Source of the DNA: Kalaharituber pfeilii
Lineage: Eukaryota > Ascomycota > Pezizomycetes > Pezizales > Pezizaceae
Assembly (NCBI GenBank): GCA_015179045.1
Contig: WHUZ01000006.1
Location: 1,426,001-1,490,000, forward strand
Direction of reading: 5' to 3'
DNA length: 64,000 nucleotides
Shown here: positions 51,168 through 63,069 of the stretch, in pieces
How positions within the stretch are numbered: the first letter of the stretch is position 1
Layout of the letters: each line of letters starts with the position of its first letter
Position numbers and translations under genes: made by a program
Notes under the pieces: generated by a model
Seen by the model: only the letters and a program-made list of their open reading frames with translations
What the model was told of the DNA's origin: nothing
Database searches by the model: none

Positions 51168-53701
51168 TAATCTACTGCAAACTTCAATGTGGGAGTGTTG
51201 CTAGACGTTGAGGAACATGTGCTGTTACCCCTCCGTGCATGTGCGGAGATTGCGGCTTACAAAATCGAGAGGCTACGTTTATATGCTCTGGTATCATGAT
51301 GTGAAGCAGCAAATATGCCTTGAAAGGTTTTTCAAGGCTGACTTCTCATGTGAGCCAACGCAAATTTAAAACTCGGTGGGGACTTAAGAAAGGCTTCGAA
51401 GCAGAAAGGGAGGCAGTGAAAATTGGTATATATATAAGGCCTGAGGTAGGTAGGTAAAAGTATATGGAAAGCCAGCTTGCTGTTCGGAAAGTATTTTGGG
51501 GAGATAGAGTGTTATAACTCTGAGACTACCCTTATACCTGGGCTTTGAAGTGTCGGTAGATGGTTAATCAGCAGCGGTTGGTACAAGTAAGGCAATGGGG
51601 GATATGTTTACGAGGGTCCAGCAAATATTCATGGATATGATGAGAGACACTGGGGAAAGCAAAATGTAGCATTACAATCCCTGGTCTCTCAATTACGTGA
51701 ATCGGAGAGATAAAGGGCTTATATGCTTGATTTGGGCATCATCAACCACAAATCTGTGGGAGACCAAAGCTTATAGATATTACCTACTCCAGTCCGATCT
51801 CGTGGGATGCATCTTCAATTGCCGATATATAGAATTATCTGGCTAGCGAACAGTCGGCATCTTTCCAGTTACCTTGTGGACTAAGTCAAGTCCTGGTTAA
51901 GTACATGATCGTAACTTGAAAAAGCATATCAACAGGGGATTGCATCCGCAAAGATAGTGGAAAGGCTATGGCTTGGGACATTTGTTAATCCTCATCAGTG
52001 ATGGGTCAGACAACGGTTGAGTACTAACATAGAGTGCCCTATGCTAGTTGTGCATGCAACGGCCACTAGACCAGAGCGGAGAAGAACCAGAGTTGATGAA
52101 ACAGGGCGGCTAACTCTAGAAATCCGTAGTCAGAGGCTCGCCAACGTCGTTGTTTCAATGCACGCTTCCAAGCCGGCGGAGAGGGGCGGATAAATGCACT
52201 GAATATCGCTCGTTTAATTTGGTGGGCGATGCTGTGGAGGGCGCGACGAGTCCGAGCTTCGATGGGTTAAGCCTAGTACACACTTTCTTAATTAAGTAGT
52301 CGCTCTAAGAAACTCAAGAAAAAGGCCAAGACACGCTGCCGAGGCCAATATAGTAAGGGCCCGCAATTTGACAGTGGCTCTTCCAACCTACGACGAGAGC
52401 AAACCTACGGTATGCTGCTGCCAATGATGATGCTTCACACCACTATCCTGAGCAACACAGAAACCACGGGCTTCTATTACCCTTTTGTTTCGATATCCCC
52501 TTGCTTGCATTTAGTTGGGCGTCTCCCTCCAAGTAGAGTAAGACTTCCACCGACTAACTGACTCACCGATACCATTGTCATAATTGACTTCAAGAGGCTC
52601 CTTGCTGCTTTCCCTGTTCAGAAAGTGGAGCGACAGGCAAAATATAACTGGCTCTGTTCCTAGCGATGAATGAAATAAAGGATGTGAAAAATAAATCTGA
52701 CGATCGAGGGGCAAGGCTCTGAGAATTTTGACACGCCGATGCAGTTGCAGTGAATTGACGACAAGTTTAAATTGCAGATCTCCCTCTCTGCACGCTAGGA
52801 TGGCATTTCCCCCCAGTTGGAACTGGGTTCTTCGGCACTGCGCTAAGGGTCTAGGGTCGGACGTTCGTCAACTCACTCAAAGTACACACTTTAACGCCCT
52901 TGCTTCCCTCGGAATAACACCCCCCAGACAAGTGTGGGTTTGACAAGCCACTGTGGGCATTTCAGCCTAGTTTACCTAACTGTCAATGCTGGGGAGCCGA
53001 AGAGGAAAAGGAAGCATGTTCCGCGCCCACTGGACAAAAAGCAAACCATAGGGAATTGTTTGTTTCCAAACACTTTGTACCTCATTGCAAGTCTGCGCTT
53101 TTGCCGAGACAGTAGCTACAGGACAAGCCCCAAAGGTGGTTCGACATATTCTCAAGATGTGGTAGTATGTTAGCGATAAGCAACTAGACTAGCAAAGAGC
53201 TTGAGCTACAAGAAAGTGGAGCAGACTGGCCTATTGCAATAGAAATCCAGAAATGTAAATCTAGTGAAAGAGAAGGCCCTGGAAGTTCTCTATCCGAAAG
53301 CATAATCCCCGTCTTTTAGGGTATGGAGTGGGGCTAGAGCCTGTAATACTTTGAATGCCTCTCCAAAACATTTAAATACTGTTACCTCCCATCCCCATAG
53401 ATTTTAAAAAATTTAGTTAACTCAAAATTTGGGTCTTGCAAATACACAGGTCGATATTTGAAATAAAACTGATACCCTTTGGCATACACATCTTGAGCTT
53501 CTAATCGACGTTACTCAGGAGCTTACGAGTAATTCAGTTCTCTCGGCTATGCCGTGCCCTGGGAATTGAGGAAAGACGCTTCATAACAGCTCAACGAGAC
53601 ATTGCTGTTCATCGAAAGAGGTAAGCCCATCTACTTGCCTCGCAGCGGTATCAAAAATCGGCACCCATTATTGGTGGTGGAAGCCTGAACCCACTCTCAA
53701 G

Positions 53702-55404
53702 ATGTCAGAAAAAAAGGGTGAGCTGGACCCAACAGCCATGATGGCGTTGGAAGTAACTCTCAACATTTTCACCTTGGGGATGGCTCTTCTGCGGTTTTGG
53801 ATTCTCCGCCACCGGCGGAGAATGACAGCGGAGAAAGTTAGTGATGTCTTCTTTGCACTGAGCATCTGCATTTCATTTGCCAATGTATGTGGTGTTTGCT
53901 ACAAGCTGGGGGAGGAAATGAAATTACGGAAGGAATTTGGTGGTATCGTCTTGGAGTTGAAGTTATTTGCCCCTAGGTTTTTAAAAGTGAGATTTTACTA
54001 CCTTCATTGTGGTATATTGAAGCTAACTTATGGTAGATGACATACATCTTTGGATGTGCATATCTCATAGAGTTATTTGCTCTGAAAGCAGCATTTATCG
54101 CTTTTTATTGGGGACTATTCCAGGGATTGGACTATAAGCGAAAATATTCCTTGCATATAGCCTGCGTGTTGGTCACTTGTGGCTTTCTGGCGTGTTGGTT
54201 CACATATATCTTCTGGGCCAGGCCGATAGAAGTGAACTGGTGAGTCTAAGGGTGTGTTACCTTGGTTTGTTCACAGCTATTGACAGATGATGTTCAGGTC
54301 ACCCAACCTTGCACTTGTTCTAGATGAGGCAGCGCTGGCTTCTTTTACCGTGAATACTATCGTTTCTGCGCTAAACATCGCTACCGATTTGATTGGTGAG
54401 CCTAAATATCTTGCTATTTTATCTATCTGGACCCTCTAACTCAACTTTTAGTCATTTCACTTCCTCTACTCATTATCTCTACTCTTCGTCTACGCCGCCC
54501 CGAGAAGCTCGCCTTAGTTTTTGTATTCAGCATGGGTGGCCTCTCCATCGCCGCCTCTGTAGCGCGCTACGCGATTCTCTATCCATATATCCGAAAGCCT
54601 CCTCTCACAATTGCAACTCTCCATGTTCTTGAGATCTGGGGTACTGTCGAAATGGCTGCTGGAGCACTTGCATTTTCACTTCCTAGTCTAAGGGCGTTAT
54701 ACATCAAGGTTATCGGATATCCAAGCCATGTCCAGGCCACCCCTCAGGGATCTTCTGATAAACGAAAGCGCTCAAAAAATCGATCAGGAAACTCAACGTC
54801 AGACACAGCAACTACTTGGACTATTGGCGGTAGTGCCATTGATGGCGAAGGGAACCGGATTCCGTCACGCAAAATTATGGTTAAGAAGACGTTCGATGTG
54901 CAACGTGAGGCATGGCCTCCCAGGCCTGAGGACGAAGATGATGTTGAGATGGGCGTGATGGGTTCAGAAGGACCTGTTAGCTTTAACGAGACCGCGGGAA
55001 GGAGAAGTGCGATGGGATTCGGAGGACACGCGACCGCCGAGGTAGGCAGCTTGAAAGAGGGCTCTAATAGTCAGGAGATGCTGCGTCCTCATCAAGTGGA
55101 GAAGATGCCGGAGCAGTATAGCGACTCAGAGGTGGAATCACAAGACACAGGCAATCAATTTAGGCAGCGTAAGAACTCAGATTCGATGGTGCTCCCTGAC
55201 CGGAGGGGGCGGGTCACAGAGAGCCCTCGCCCGCGTCCACATAGCCATGTTGGGGCTGTGGCGCCGTCGGAAAGTGGTGGTAGTGGTGATGGTGGTGGTG
55301 GTAGTGGTGGTGGTGGTAGCGGTGGTGGTGGTGGTAGTAGTAGTGCGGGTGTTGGTGCGGGATCCTCATATTATCCCATCGGCAGAGACAACCACATGCG
55401 ATAA
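53702..55404 (+). CDS. seven-TM fungal rhodopsin-like integral membrane protein
   Basis: Exons 53702-53986, 54037-54239, 54298-54395 and 54452-55404 encode 512 residues in a closed frame. Seven hydrophobic segments are visible: ALEVTLNIFTLGMALLRFW, VFFALSICISFANVCGV, YIFGCAYLIELFALKAAFIA, ACVLVTCGFLACWFTYIFW, a segment around ALNIATDLIVISLPLLII, LALVFVFSMGGLSIAASVA and WGTVEMAAGALAFSLPSL. The order, the short loops and the DLIVISLPLLI/LRR pattern fit the large ascomycete-specific rhodopsin-like (SAT4-type, formerly DUF) family, whose function is mostly unknown. There is no retinal lysine evidence. The C-terminal ~230 residues are a hydrophilic, presumably cytoplasmic tail with acidic patches and a Gly/Ser run (GGGGSGGGGSGGGGG). 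The introns (50, 58 and 56 nt) are short and clean. The gene stands alone: nearest genes are 15 kb left and transposons right. Confidence 0.87.
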
Positions 55405-57210
55405 CCTTTGAGGGGTGGGCGTTTTTTCCTCTTTCAGGTTTCTCTTTTCCTTGTTCGCTTGTCAAAATTGTATGAATGCATGCCTTTCTTTCCATTTTGG
55501 TGGCACTTTGTTAGGAGTTTTTTTCTTTTTGCTCTGGGATTTGTAGTGTGATTATTGGCACCACTGTATACACCCCAAATTGTTTGATACCAGGGGAGTA
55601 CATTTTGTATTGGGCGTTCCTTTTACTTTTTTTACTCCATATTCAGGTCGCTCTTTTTTTTTTTTCACTCACTCATATAAACCGCTGGGAAGATTTCCTT
55701 TTTTTTTCTTTTCTTCTTGATGATTCATATACGCTACTAACATATATACCCCTCAGATTACTTTCTGTACTTACATCGGCCTGGATGTATATTCTACCTG
55801 GTAGATAAGTGTGATTGATATACCTTCACACTGTCTTTGCTTGCTTTTTTTTGTATATTTTTCCTTTGTGAGTTTTATTTTTATGACGTTTTTCTTTTTC
55901 CAAGAAAAACAACGAAGAGGCGGGAAAGGAAAAAGAGAATAATAACTAAAAGATACATACATAACTCATGATGAAGAGAGTTACACACATATATCTATAT
56001 ACACATATCATTTCATACAACAGCTCCTGGGGCGGTGATAGAGCTATTTTTATAGATAATTACAATATATGTGATTTAGTTTTCATGAAATTTCCTTTGC
56101 TTTTTCATATATACTGTGTAATTGTGAAACCTGACTGGTTTAGAGGGACGGGGAAAATTGAGAATATGTATGAGGCTGTCAAACTTTGGTTTATATTTTT
56201 TTTTTTGTTGGCTGTTTATTCTAAAGACAGCTGATGCAGACAGTGCTTGCATCCATGAGTGCATATTACTTGACATTTTTGTCTCAAACCCCGCAGAGTT
56301 GGTAGTACCTGGGGCGGTACGGAAAAAAAAGCTCAGTACTGCACAACCGGACTAGGTAAGCGCGGGGACAACGGAGCTTTCCCATCGGGGTAGTAGTCCG
56401 CTTCGGTCGTCATAGGGCGTGTAGCAGTGCGTCGAGCGCAGCCCGCCTTACAAAGTAGCTTGAAGTCGCCTGGTTTTAAATACGTTCAAGGTACACTATA
56501 AAAAAATCCATGCATACATACATAGACATAGACATACATATGTACTTACGCACTTTATACCTACAAGTGGTGCCCTAAAGTAGAACCGGTCTGGGAAAAA
56601 CAATGTTAATTGCACAGTACATAAATAACATCGAATTAATATCATTCTTACAGGTCCGCCCACCATGCTTGGAACTCTTACGAAGTGGAGTGATTCCTAG
56701 CCATTATGTCATGCAGCCTATAAGTCTATCCTTCCCATTGGCACGACTATGAGCAAACACACATGCATTGTTGATAGAAAAAAGCCGGTACTTGAAAATT
56801 TCCAAGAGAGCGAAGTGCATGCAGGCGGAATTGTGACTCAATTGAAGACGAATTCCAATGTATTTTTTGTTCGTCCTTATCATGCCGAGAGACAGCGATG
56901 CTTCATTCGAGACTTGAGGGTACTTGGAGTAAACTGGGAAACCATGTCTATTTTGCAGCGAACATCTTTGTTATTGGCCCCTCTGGTAAAAAGCTGGTGG
57001 CGGTAGTAGGTGGATTTGTCGGTGAATTGCTAGAAATCTATGAGAAAGGAGTGAAGTGGTACACTCTTTTTTCTTCTTCTTTTTATTGTATCTAATATTG
57101 AGAATACATTCAGGCGGCAACTCCAGCTTCATCCGCCCCCCCCAAAAAAACTGTTAATCATCAGCCTCGTTTCGCGCGGGCGCCGGCGCGCCATAGCTAT
57201 GTGCTACATA
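55405..57210. other. intergenic region, no supported gene
   Basis: The first ~600 bp are T-rich 3' sequence. A frame of 85 codons from ATG 56749 to 57006 is the only one with mixed, protein-like composition (RPYHAERQRCFIRDLRVLG), but it matches nothing I recognise and overlaps another frame. A small GC-rich palindromic word (GCGGGCGCCGGCGCGCC) lies near 57178. Confidence 0.5.
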
Positions 57211-58010
57211 CAGTCACTGAGCAAAGGTCTTGGTGACACCACCTTTCTTGGCACCTCCGAATGCATGCATGCGCTGCTTCAAACACTCATATCTCCAGCG
57301 CAATTGCAAAACTTGCACCTGCAGTTTCTAGAGGCTTGACCATAGTAACATGTAGCATAGAGTGAAGCCATGATGATTGCTGCTGTCAATTATATAAAGC
57401 ATTAATGAAAGAATAAATAATAGTGATTTTTTTCAAAACTTATACTGCATGATAGTTTGGCTCTCCATGAGGAAAACACTTCTTAAGCTTTGGTATGGAA
57501 ATACATATTAAGTCAATCCTATTTCATGCTTTTAATATTTTTTTTAGGATGTTATGGGTTCTGTGGAAAGCTATTAATTTCTATGTCCTAATTTTATGCC
57601 TTAAAACGTCAATTTTATATGGGAATTTGATAGTCTTGGCATTTTCAAGGTTTGCGATTTTTGCTCTCCAACCACAGAACTCTAACGGCAGTTCTCCTGC
57701 TGGAATTATAATCTATTATATTAAAAATATATCTGATTATAATAATAGTAGTGTATAGTGCTGCAAAAATAGTTGGTTTCTGTATATAGTCTCCAGTAAC
57801 CAAGAGAGTTCTTGCAATACTACATCCTTGACTTTTCTGCTATAGTCTCTTCCTGCACTGTAGCATTTTCATAGCCTATATACTATCACCTGTTCAAGTT
57901 ATAGGTTAATCGGGCCACTGGTGGTTGAGATATTTCAATTTTTGTTCACATGGACCCTGTTGTTGCGTGCGCTCAGATCGCTTTCACCAAGACTCTTGCT
58001 CAGTGACTGT
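57211..58010. mobile_element. TA-flanked inverted-repeat element (Tc1/mariner type), 800 bp
   Basis: The left end CAGTCACTGAGCAAAGGTCT and the reverse complement of the right end CAGTCACTGAGCAAGAGTCT differ at two bases, and TTGGTGA follows on both sides. TA flanks both ends (57209-57210 and 58011-58012). The interior, about 57400-57950, is very AT-rich by eye with many TA steps, and has no intact transposase frame. C-to-T decay such as repeat-induced point mutation could produce this, but I could not measure the bias. It is non-autonomous or a dead mariner copy. Confidence 0.78.
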
Positions 58011-58857
58011 ACAGAGCAATAGTTTTTCTATGTAAAGATTATAAAAAAGATAAAGCTAACTTTTTTACTATTTTCTTTTCTTTTCTTTTCTTTTCTTTCT
58101 TTCTTTCTTTTTTTCATTTTTTTTTCATTTAGTATTAAATCCCCCCCAACTTCTAGATCCTCCAACAATTTTTCGTAACCTACAATGCATGCTACCTAGT
58201 TAAGAAAAGCATCAAAAAGTCTCGTATACATGCCCATGTTAGATCTATAGTAGTTGTATATTATGTAACATACATATATCTATTTTGCAAGTTAAGATTC
58301 ACGTTCTGATAATTTACAAATGGTGGTATGTGCGCGTTGATATATAGATTTCTTGTCAATATAGGTCGAGGATGTAATTGGGGCGATACTTCTACTTTTT
58401 TCATTACCCTGAACTGGGGTATCTGAGGAGTGCAGTCTAGTTCCCGACTTCCCCCTCCTGGTCCTTTGGCCTTTCGTACTCCACCAGTGCTTGTGTATAT
58501 ATTTAAATTACCGAAGTAGCGTTCAAGCATCTGCGATATATCTTATTTCGACTAAACAAGAGCACGTATGGGGCAATTTAGTTCCTAGATCTAGACTAAT
58601 TGTGCCTTCTTTTCTAGTCGAACGATGGTAAGTCTAGTATCGTACATGTAAATAAGAGAAGCGTAAAAGATAGATTGTAAAGAACGTAATAAGAGATGTC
58701 TAAGTGTACAATTATGATGAGCTATGTAGGAAAAAAAGACAATTCCTTAATAAACAATTCCCATACTCGAATCAACGTTGCTTCTCATATTGGCCCCCAC
58801 AGGTATGTGACCCACTTGCGTCTATTCTCTCGGCTATATATTCCTCATTAGTACCCA
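58011..58857. other. spacer between mobile elements
   Basis: A TTTTC/TTTC pyrimidine microsatellite lies at 58071-58110, just outside the inverted-repeat element. The rest holds no recognisable gene. It may include the 5' part of the plus-strand Copia remnant, but I could not define a long terminal repeat. Confidence 0.5.
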
Positions 58858-59590
58858 GTGGTTCATGGTCTAAATTCTCTTATCCCAAAACTTGACTCCA
58901 ACAACTATGCAAAATGGAAGATTAAGATGGAAATGGTCCTGATCAGAGAGAAGCTCTGGAGCGTTATCTGTGAAAGGAAAACCAGGCCAGAAAATGGAAG
59001 AAATGCACAGCTAGAATTGGATGAAGAAGCTGAGCGATCCGCTGCTACTATCTTTGTATCCTTAAGTGAATCTGCTGAAAAAATGTATAGGATCTTCAAA
59101 ATCCAGTAGAAGTTTGGCAAAAGCTTTAAGAGAGTTATGAAACAACAGGATTTTCAACACAGCTTTTTTTATCTGGAGAAATTACATCTGAGTAAATCGG
59201 TTTGAAGCCTATATCGATGAGCTTACTAATATTTATCAACAACTTAAAAAGGTCCCGTTGCACTGTACCTGATGAAGTTGTTGCATCTGTTCTCCTTAAT
59301 GGGTTAGACAGCAACTGGGAAGGGTTTATTTCAGCAACTACCCAAGCATACTGTCAACAAGAGAATATTGACCCAGATACCCTGATCCATCAACTCCTAG
59401 ACAAAAATCTGCAATGTCATCCGAAACTCAAATTGTTACAGAAATGGACAAGCAGCATTAGCAGGTAGGTATCATAAAAAGCCATGGTTATCTACACAAT
59501 GGGGTCACTGCAATCATACTGGTCATCATGAACAAGATTGCTAGGATAAGTACCCTGAGAAATGTCTGCCAGCAGCTTCTGCAAGAATAT
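58858..59590 (+). mobile_element. Copia-type gag remnant, plus strand
   Basis: The first frame (58858-59109) reads NSLIPKLDSNNYAKWKIKM then EMVLIREKLWSVI, the typical start of Copia/UBN2 Gag. After frame breaks and stops near 59110-59200, a second frame continues with DEVVASVLLNGLDSNWEGF, also Gag-like. A zinc-knuckle-like segment follows near 59505-59540 (HCNHTGHHEQDC), but its first cysteine is replaced by Trp and a stop follows. Nothing of protease, integrase or polymerase follows on this strand, because the next sequence is an opposite-strand element. It is a dead 5' fragment. Confidence 0.75.
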
Positions 59591-59600
59591 CAAGATTTAT

Positions 59601-61615
59601 CTAGTCCAAAAATGTCTGCGTTTCTACATGTCCACAGGCGAGTCTCTCGTGCTGTCGTTTGGGTAGAGAGACCTGAGACGTTACTTGTTCAGTGACCCCG
59701 TAGGCCTCTACCGTCCTTTTGATCGAGTCTGGTCCGTTGATGATAACTGAACCTGGTTCCCAGCTCAGTGACATCCCCAGGAACTTCCGGGGCAGTCCTC
59801 GCCGCTCCAGCACCACATGTTTTGTCACCTCCGCATACCAATTTTCAAGTAGGTCTTTCGACAAGAGCGCCACGAGCAATTCGTATCATTCCTGACGCAG
59901 CGAGGTAGAATCCTGGGTCGTCTGGGCATCTCTGGAACCCGAGTGAAGTGAGGATACGGTGAACCATTTGGTTCCAGTTGTGTGCAGCTTGTTTGAGTCC
60001 ATACAGCACCTTTTTCAGCTTCTTGGCCTTGTCCCCAGTGGCATGCTCATCCTTCACGTATATCTCCTCCGACAGCGGTCTGTTCAGAGAGACCGCTTCC
60101 ACGTCGAATTGCTCCATGGCCATTTTTTTTCCTAGGGCTTCACAAATTAATATTCTCCATGACTCCTCTCGTCATACTGGGGCGTACGTTTCTGTGAAAT
60201 CTATCCCTGGTCGCTGTGTGAATCCCCTCGCTACAATCGGGCTTTATGGCTCTTAGGATCATCCAGCTCATGTTCCTCCTTTTCCTTGAGCACCTATTTT
60301 GTATCGATGACCTTTTTTCTGGACGACACACTGTCCACCCAGTCAAACACCTCGAGCTTCTCCAGCTGAGCGAGTTCTCTGTCCCTGGCTAGTTCCCATT
60401 TTGCCGCCATGGGTCCATTCAGTGCTTCAGTCATGGTAATAAGCGTGTACCGACCTTATCGATGGTGATCTCAATTGTGTCCTTTCTGAGGTCCCTTTTT
60501 CGTAGGTTCTTCGCCGTTGTGATTCTTTTGTTGGCCAGGAGAACTCTGTAGATGTCATGGGTGAGCGATGGTGCTAGAATCCGCGCCTCAATAGCCCGTT
60601 CCGACAGCTTTCCATCATTATAGGTATGGGCGTACATGGGCTCGCCAAATGCTCGGAAGAGAGATCGCTTGGCTCATCTATCGACAGTCGGCTTTGCAAG
60701 GGTGCTTTTCCACCGAGAGTGACGTGTGGCAGGCGATTTTTACGAAGACGACGTACTTCATTGCGTAGGGACTCAAGTATGTCGGTAGCCCGCTTCCAAA
60801 GAGGTTATTCTGTATCATGGAAGTGATAGTCCGATTTGTTCATTCCGGAACCGCGTTGTTTTGACTATGGTGCGCGACTGTGGGTCTGATTGCAGTTCCT
60901 CTTTCGGCTGCCCATTCTTTGGTCTCGTTGGAGTAGTATTCCCCCCAAAATCAGTTCTTATCTCTTTGACTGAACAGTTGAATGCCTTTTCGAATTGTTT
61001 GACCATTTCCCTGAAAGCTTTTCCTGCCTCCGCCTTGGTTCTCGTTGCTCTTGCCAAGGTAATTCTGGAGAAGTCGTCGACTAGGGTAACAAAGTACTTC
61101 TTTCGTCCCACGCCCTCTGTCGGATAAGGACCGCAGATGTCAAAGTGGACGAGCTCTCCCACTGCTTTTGTTCGTATTTTGTTCGCTTGTGGTAGCGCCG
61201 CTGGTTTGGTCATGCTTTCTTTCATGCATGCGTGACACACCTTATGCGGTCGGCGCAACAGAGAGGGGGGAGCTTCCGGGCTCAGTCTGAAGGAGGAGAG
61301 GGGGAAATGTCCGTACCTTTCGTGCCACTCCTGCTCCAACGACAGAGCTTCATTTTCTCTTTCAATAATTCTAAATTTTCCTTCACTGGTGATGCGAGTC
61401 ACTTCTCCGTTCTGGGTAATGGTTCCTTTTCCATTCTCCATGCATATATTGGCACCGGAGTCTTCTAGAGTGCCCCAGCTAATGAGCTTCCTTGGACAAC
61501 TTGGTATAACGAGCACTTCTGGAAGAAGATGGTAGCCACAAAGAGGCTCCACCGTCCTTCCTAGAAGGAGGGTGGACGAGCTATGGCAGCTCCTTTCTGG
61601 AGGCCATGGCAGCAA
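59601..61615 (-). mobile_element. Copia-type pol remnant (integrase and reverse transcriptase), minus strand
   Basis: On the minus strand, 61615-60815 carries the pre-integrase and integrase. The HHCC zinc site is HERYGH and CHAC. Core aspartates lie in LVHFDICGPYP and EIRTDFGG. Directly after GG a one-base shift puts the rest out of frame. From 60637 leftward come the linker to polymerase and a Copia reverse transcriptase region with KARLVARGFTQRPGIDF and VLYGLKQAAHNWNQM, broken by stops. The catalytic YVDD box is not present where expected, between about 59850 and 59900, and sequence resumes with DLLENWYAEVTKHV. RNase H is absent from the left end. The element is inactive. Confidence 0.85.
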
Positions 61616-61659
61616 GAGATGCAGAACGGCAACTATTTCATGAGGCAGGAAGAGCGGAG

Positions 61660-61905
61660 CAGCTAATCAGTTACCTGGGACTAACGCCCAAGAGAGGAAT
61701 CGTGCTCCAAGCCTGCGATCCAACGCAGAGTGTTCTGCGACGCAGGAGAAGAGACGCTGCAAGAAAAACCATCACCGGCATAATGATCATGTCAGGCGGC
61801 GCTCCACTGTCCTGGACAGCTGAGAAACAACCAAATGTGGTATTGTCATCAACCGAGTCGGAATACGTAGCATTGTCCGAGGCGGCACAGTCAGGGAGGG
61901 AGTCT
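61660..61905 (+). mobile_element. Copia-type RNase H fragment in inverted orientation
   Basis: The plus-strand frame contains YLGLTPKRGIVLQACD and then TGIMIMSGGAPLSWTAEKQ, NVVLSSTESEYVALSEAAQ. This is the C-terminal RNase H of Copia polyproteins, including the STESEYVALSEA signature. It lies between the minus-strand gag (right) and the minus-strand integrase (left), opposite to both. RNase H should be at the far left end of that element. Junctions are somewhere near 61600-61660 and 61900-61920. Confidence 0.82.
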
Positions 61906-61919
61906 TTCCTGTTAACTAA

Positions 61920-62249
61920 TCTCAGATGCGTGACGCTAATGAGAAGAGCGGACATTTGTATTCTTGTTTGTCCTTCGAAATTGTCTCTCAGTATCTTCCA
62001 TGCTTCCGCGGCGTTTGCTGCTGCCCTGATCTTTAGTTGTGCCTCGATTTCGCAACTGTCCATCAGGTAGTCCAGTGCTTTGTCGGATTTATCTTCCCAT
62101 TCTGTGGCTCCCGAAGAAGGCCTGAGCGTTGTTCCGTCAACAATATCCAACAACTTTTGCCGGCGAAGTTGTCTTCGTACTTCCACTACCCAGGCTGGGT
62201 AGTCATTCTCATCTTTCAGCTTCTGAGAGATTCGTGGGGTGATTTTCAA
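61920..62249 (-). mobile_element. Copia-type gag N-terminus, minus strand
   Basis: The frame starting at 62249 reads LKDENDYPAWVVEVRRQLRR, then ALDYLMDSCEIEAQLKIRAA and EAWKILRDNFEGQTRIQM, a Copia Gag N-terminal domain. It probably is the head of the element whose pol lies at 59601-61615. The frame stays open leftward across the antisense of the RNase H piece, but that part is not Gag. Confidence 0.78.
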
Positions 62250-62790
62250 GATGGCGGCTAGATCTGTCGTTCCTGCGTCGGATTTGGAGGTGCCTGCGGA
62301 AGAACTCAGGAGAAAAGGATGTACGGGGCGTGTGGATACTTATTTGTTGACCGTAGAACTCGGAGTTCTCTTTTCTGATTCATGGGCAGCGAACGTAGTT
62401 ATTATTGAATACAGGCTGTTTCTGTCATAATAACGTGAACTTTACATGGTAGCAACACCCCCACATGCCTTGCGCAGTCCCTACTCCTGCCTGAGGGGCC
62501 TAGATCAGCGTCATTCCAACAGTGACGGTGTCATGTATGGCTTCAGATTCTGACATGCGTAGATCCTGAGCCTTTAAGGTTGGTAAAAAAAGAGATTATA
62601 CTGAGGCCGGTAATATTGATTGTGAAGAGCTGCGCTTTGTAAACGGAGTTGACGATGTATCGGAAAGATAGAAATCGTGAATTTGCTTACTATCGGCATG
62701 AAGTTGATGGTCACAATAGCCCCTAGTGAAGTTGATGAAGCTGTAGTGGTGACTTTGGTCATGGAATTTCCCTTTCTCAATGTTTGGCCT
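62250..62790. other. spacer, nothing recognised
   Basis: Sequence between the Copia and gypsy remnants. It may hold the Copia leader or terminal repeat, but I could not identify matching repeat ends. Confidence 0.45.
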
Positions 62791-63069
62791 CTATGCACCC
62801 GAAAAAGTCATCTCGCATGGCAACCAAGTATCCGAATCCTTCATCCTTTGGCATATGCACCCGTCGAGTCCAACATTCCGCCACAGGGCACTGCACAATG
62901 TGGGGTGAAGTTTTTCCATAACCCTTCCCGGCGCGCGTTTCTGACATGCCTCACAGGTTCTCACATACATACCTAAATGATGGCAGGCTTCGTAGCTCTC
63001 TTTCCCCTCTTCTGGAGCTATTTCAATTTGGTAGCTTCGGTTGCTCTTGATGCGATATGCAATTGACAT
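62791..63069 (-). mobile_element. Ty3/gypsy integrase fragment
   Basis: The minus-strand frame holds CHHLGMYVRTCEACQKRAPG, the zinc-binding CxxC part of a Ty3/gypsy integrase, followed by KLHPTLCSALWRNVGLD. In intact elements this leads into the catalytic core. The core is lost after about 30 more residues (WLPCEMTFSG). The piece is flanked by unrelated sequence, with no reverse transcriptase nearby. Confidence 0.7.

Larger units (their letters stand above)
38578..53701. other. 15-kb gene desert
   Basis: Across 15 kb I find no multi-exon model, domain or conserved motif. Frames are short (mostly 60-120 codons), overlapping and strand-symmetric. The sequence is AT-rich by eye, with homopolymers, short palindromes and two inverted-repeat elements (41784-42461 and 50489-51167), listed separately. 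A region at 43640-43745 is dense in TCGCATATGCG-like palindromic words. A Tyr/Thr-type repeat (CACTCATACC and TGTCACACATAC, twice) lies near 44050-44125. Confidence 0.55.

Noticed and set aside
56749..57095. Candidate small gene with frames of 85 and 65 codons
   Set aside because: Composition is protein-like, but there is no family match, no clear introns joining the two frames and no promoter evidence. Left as unrecognised.
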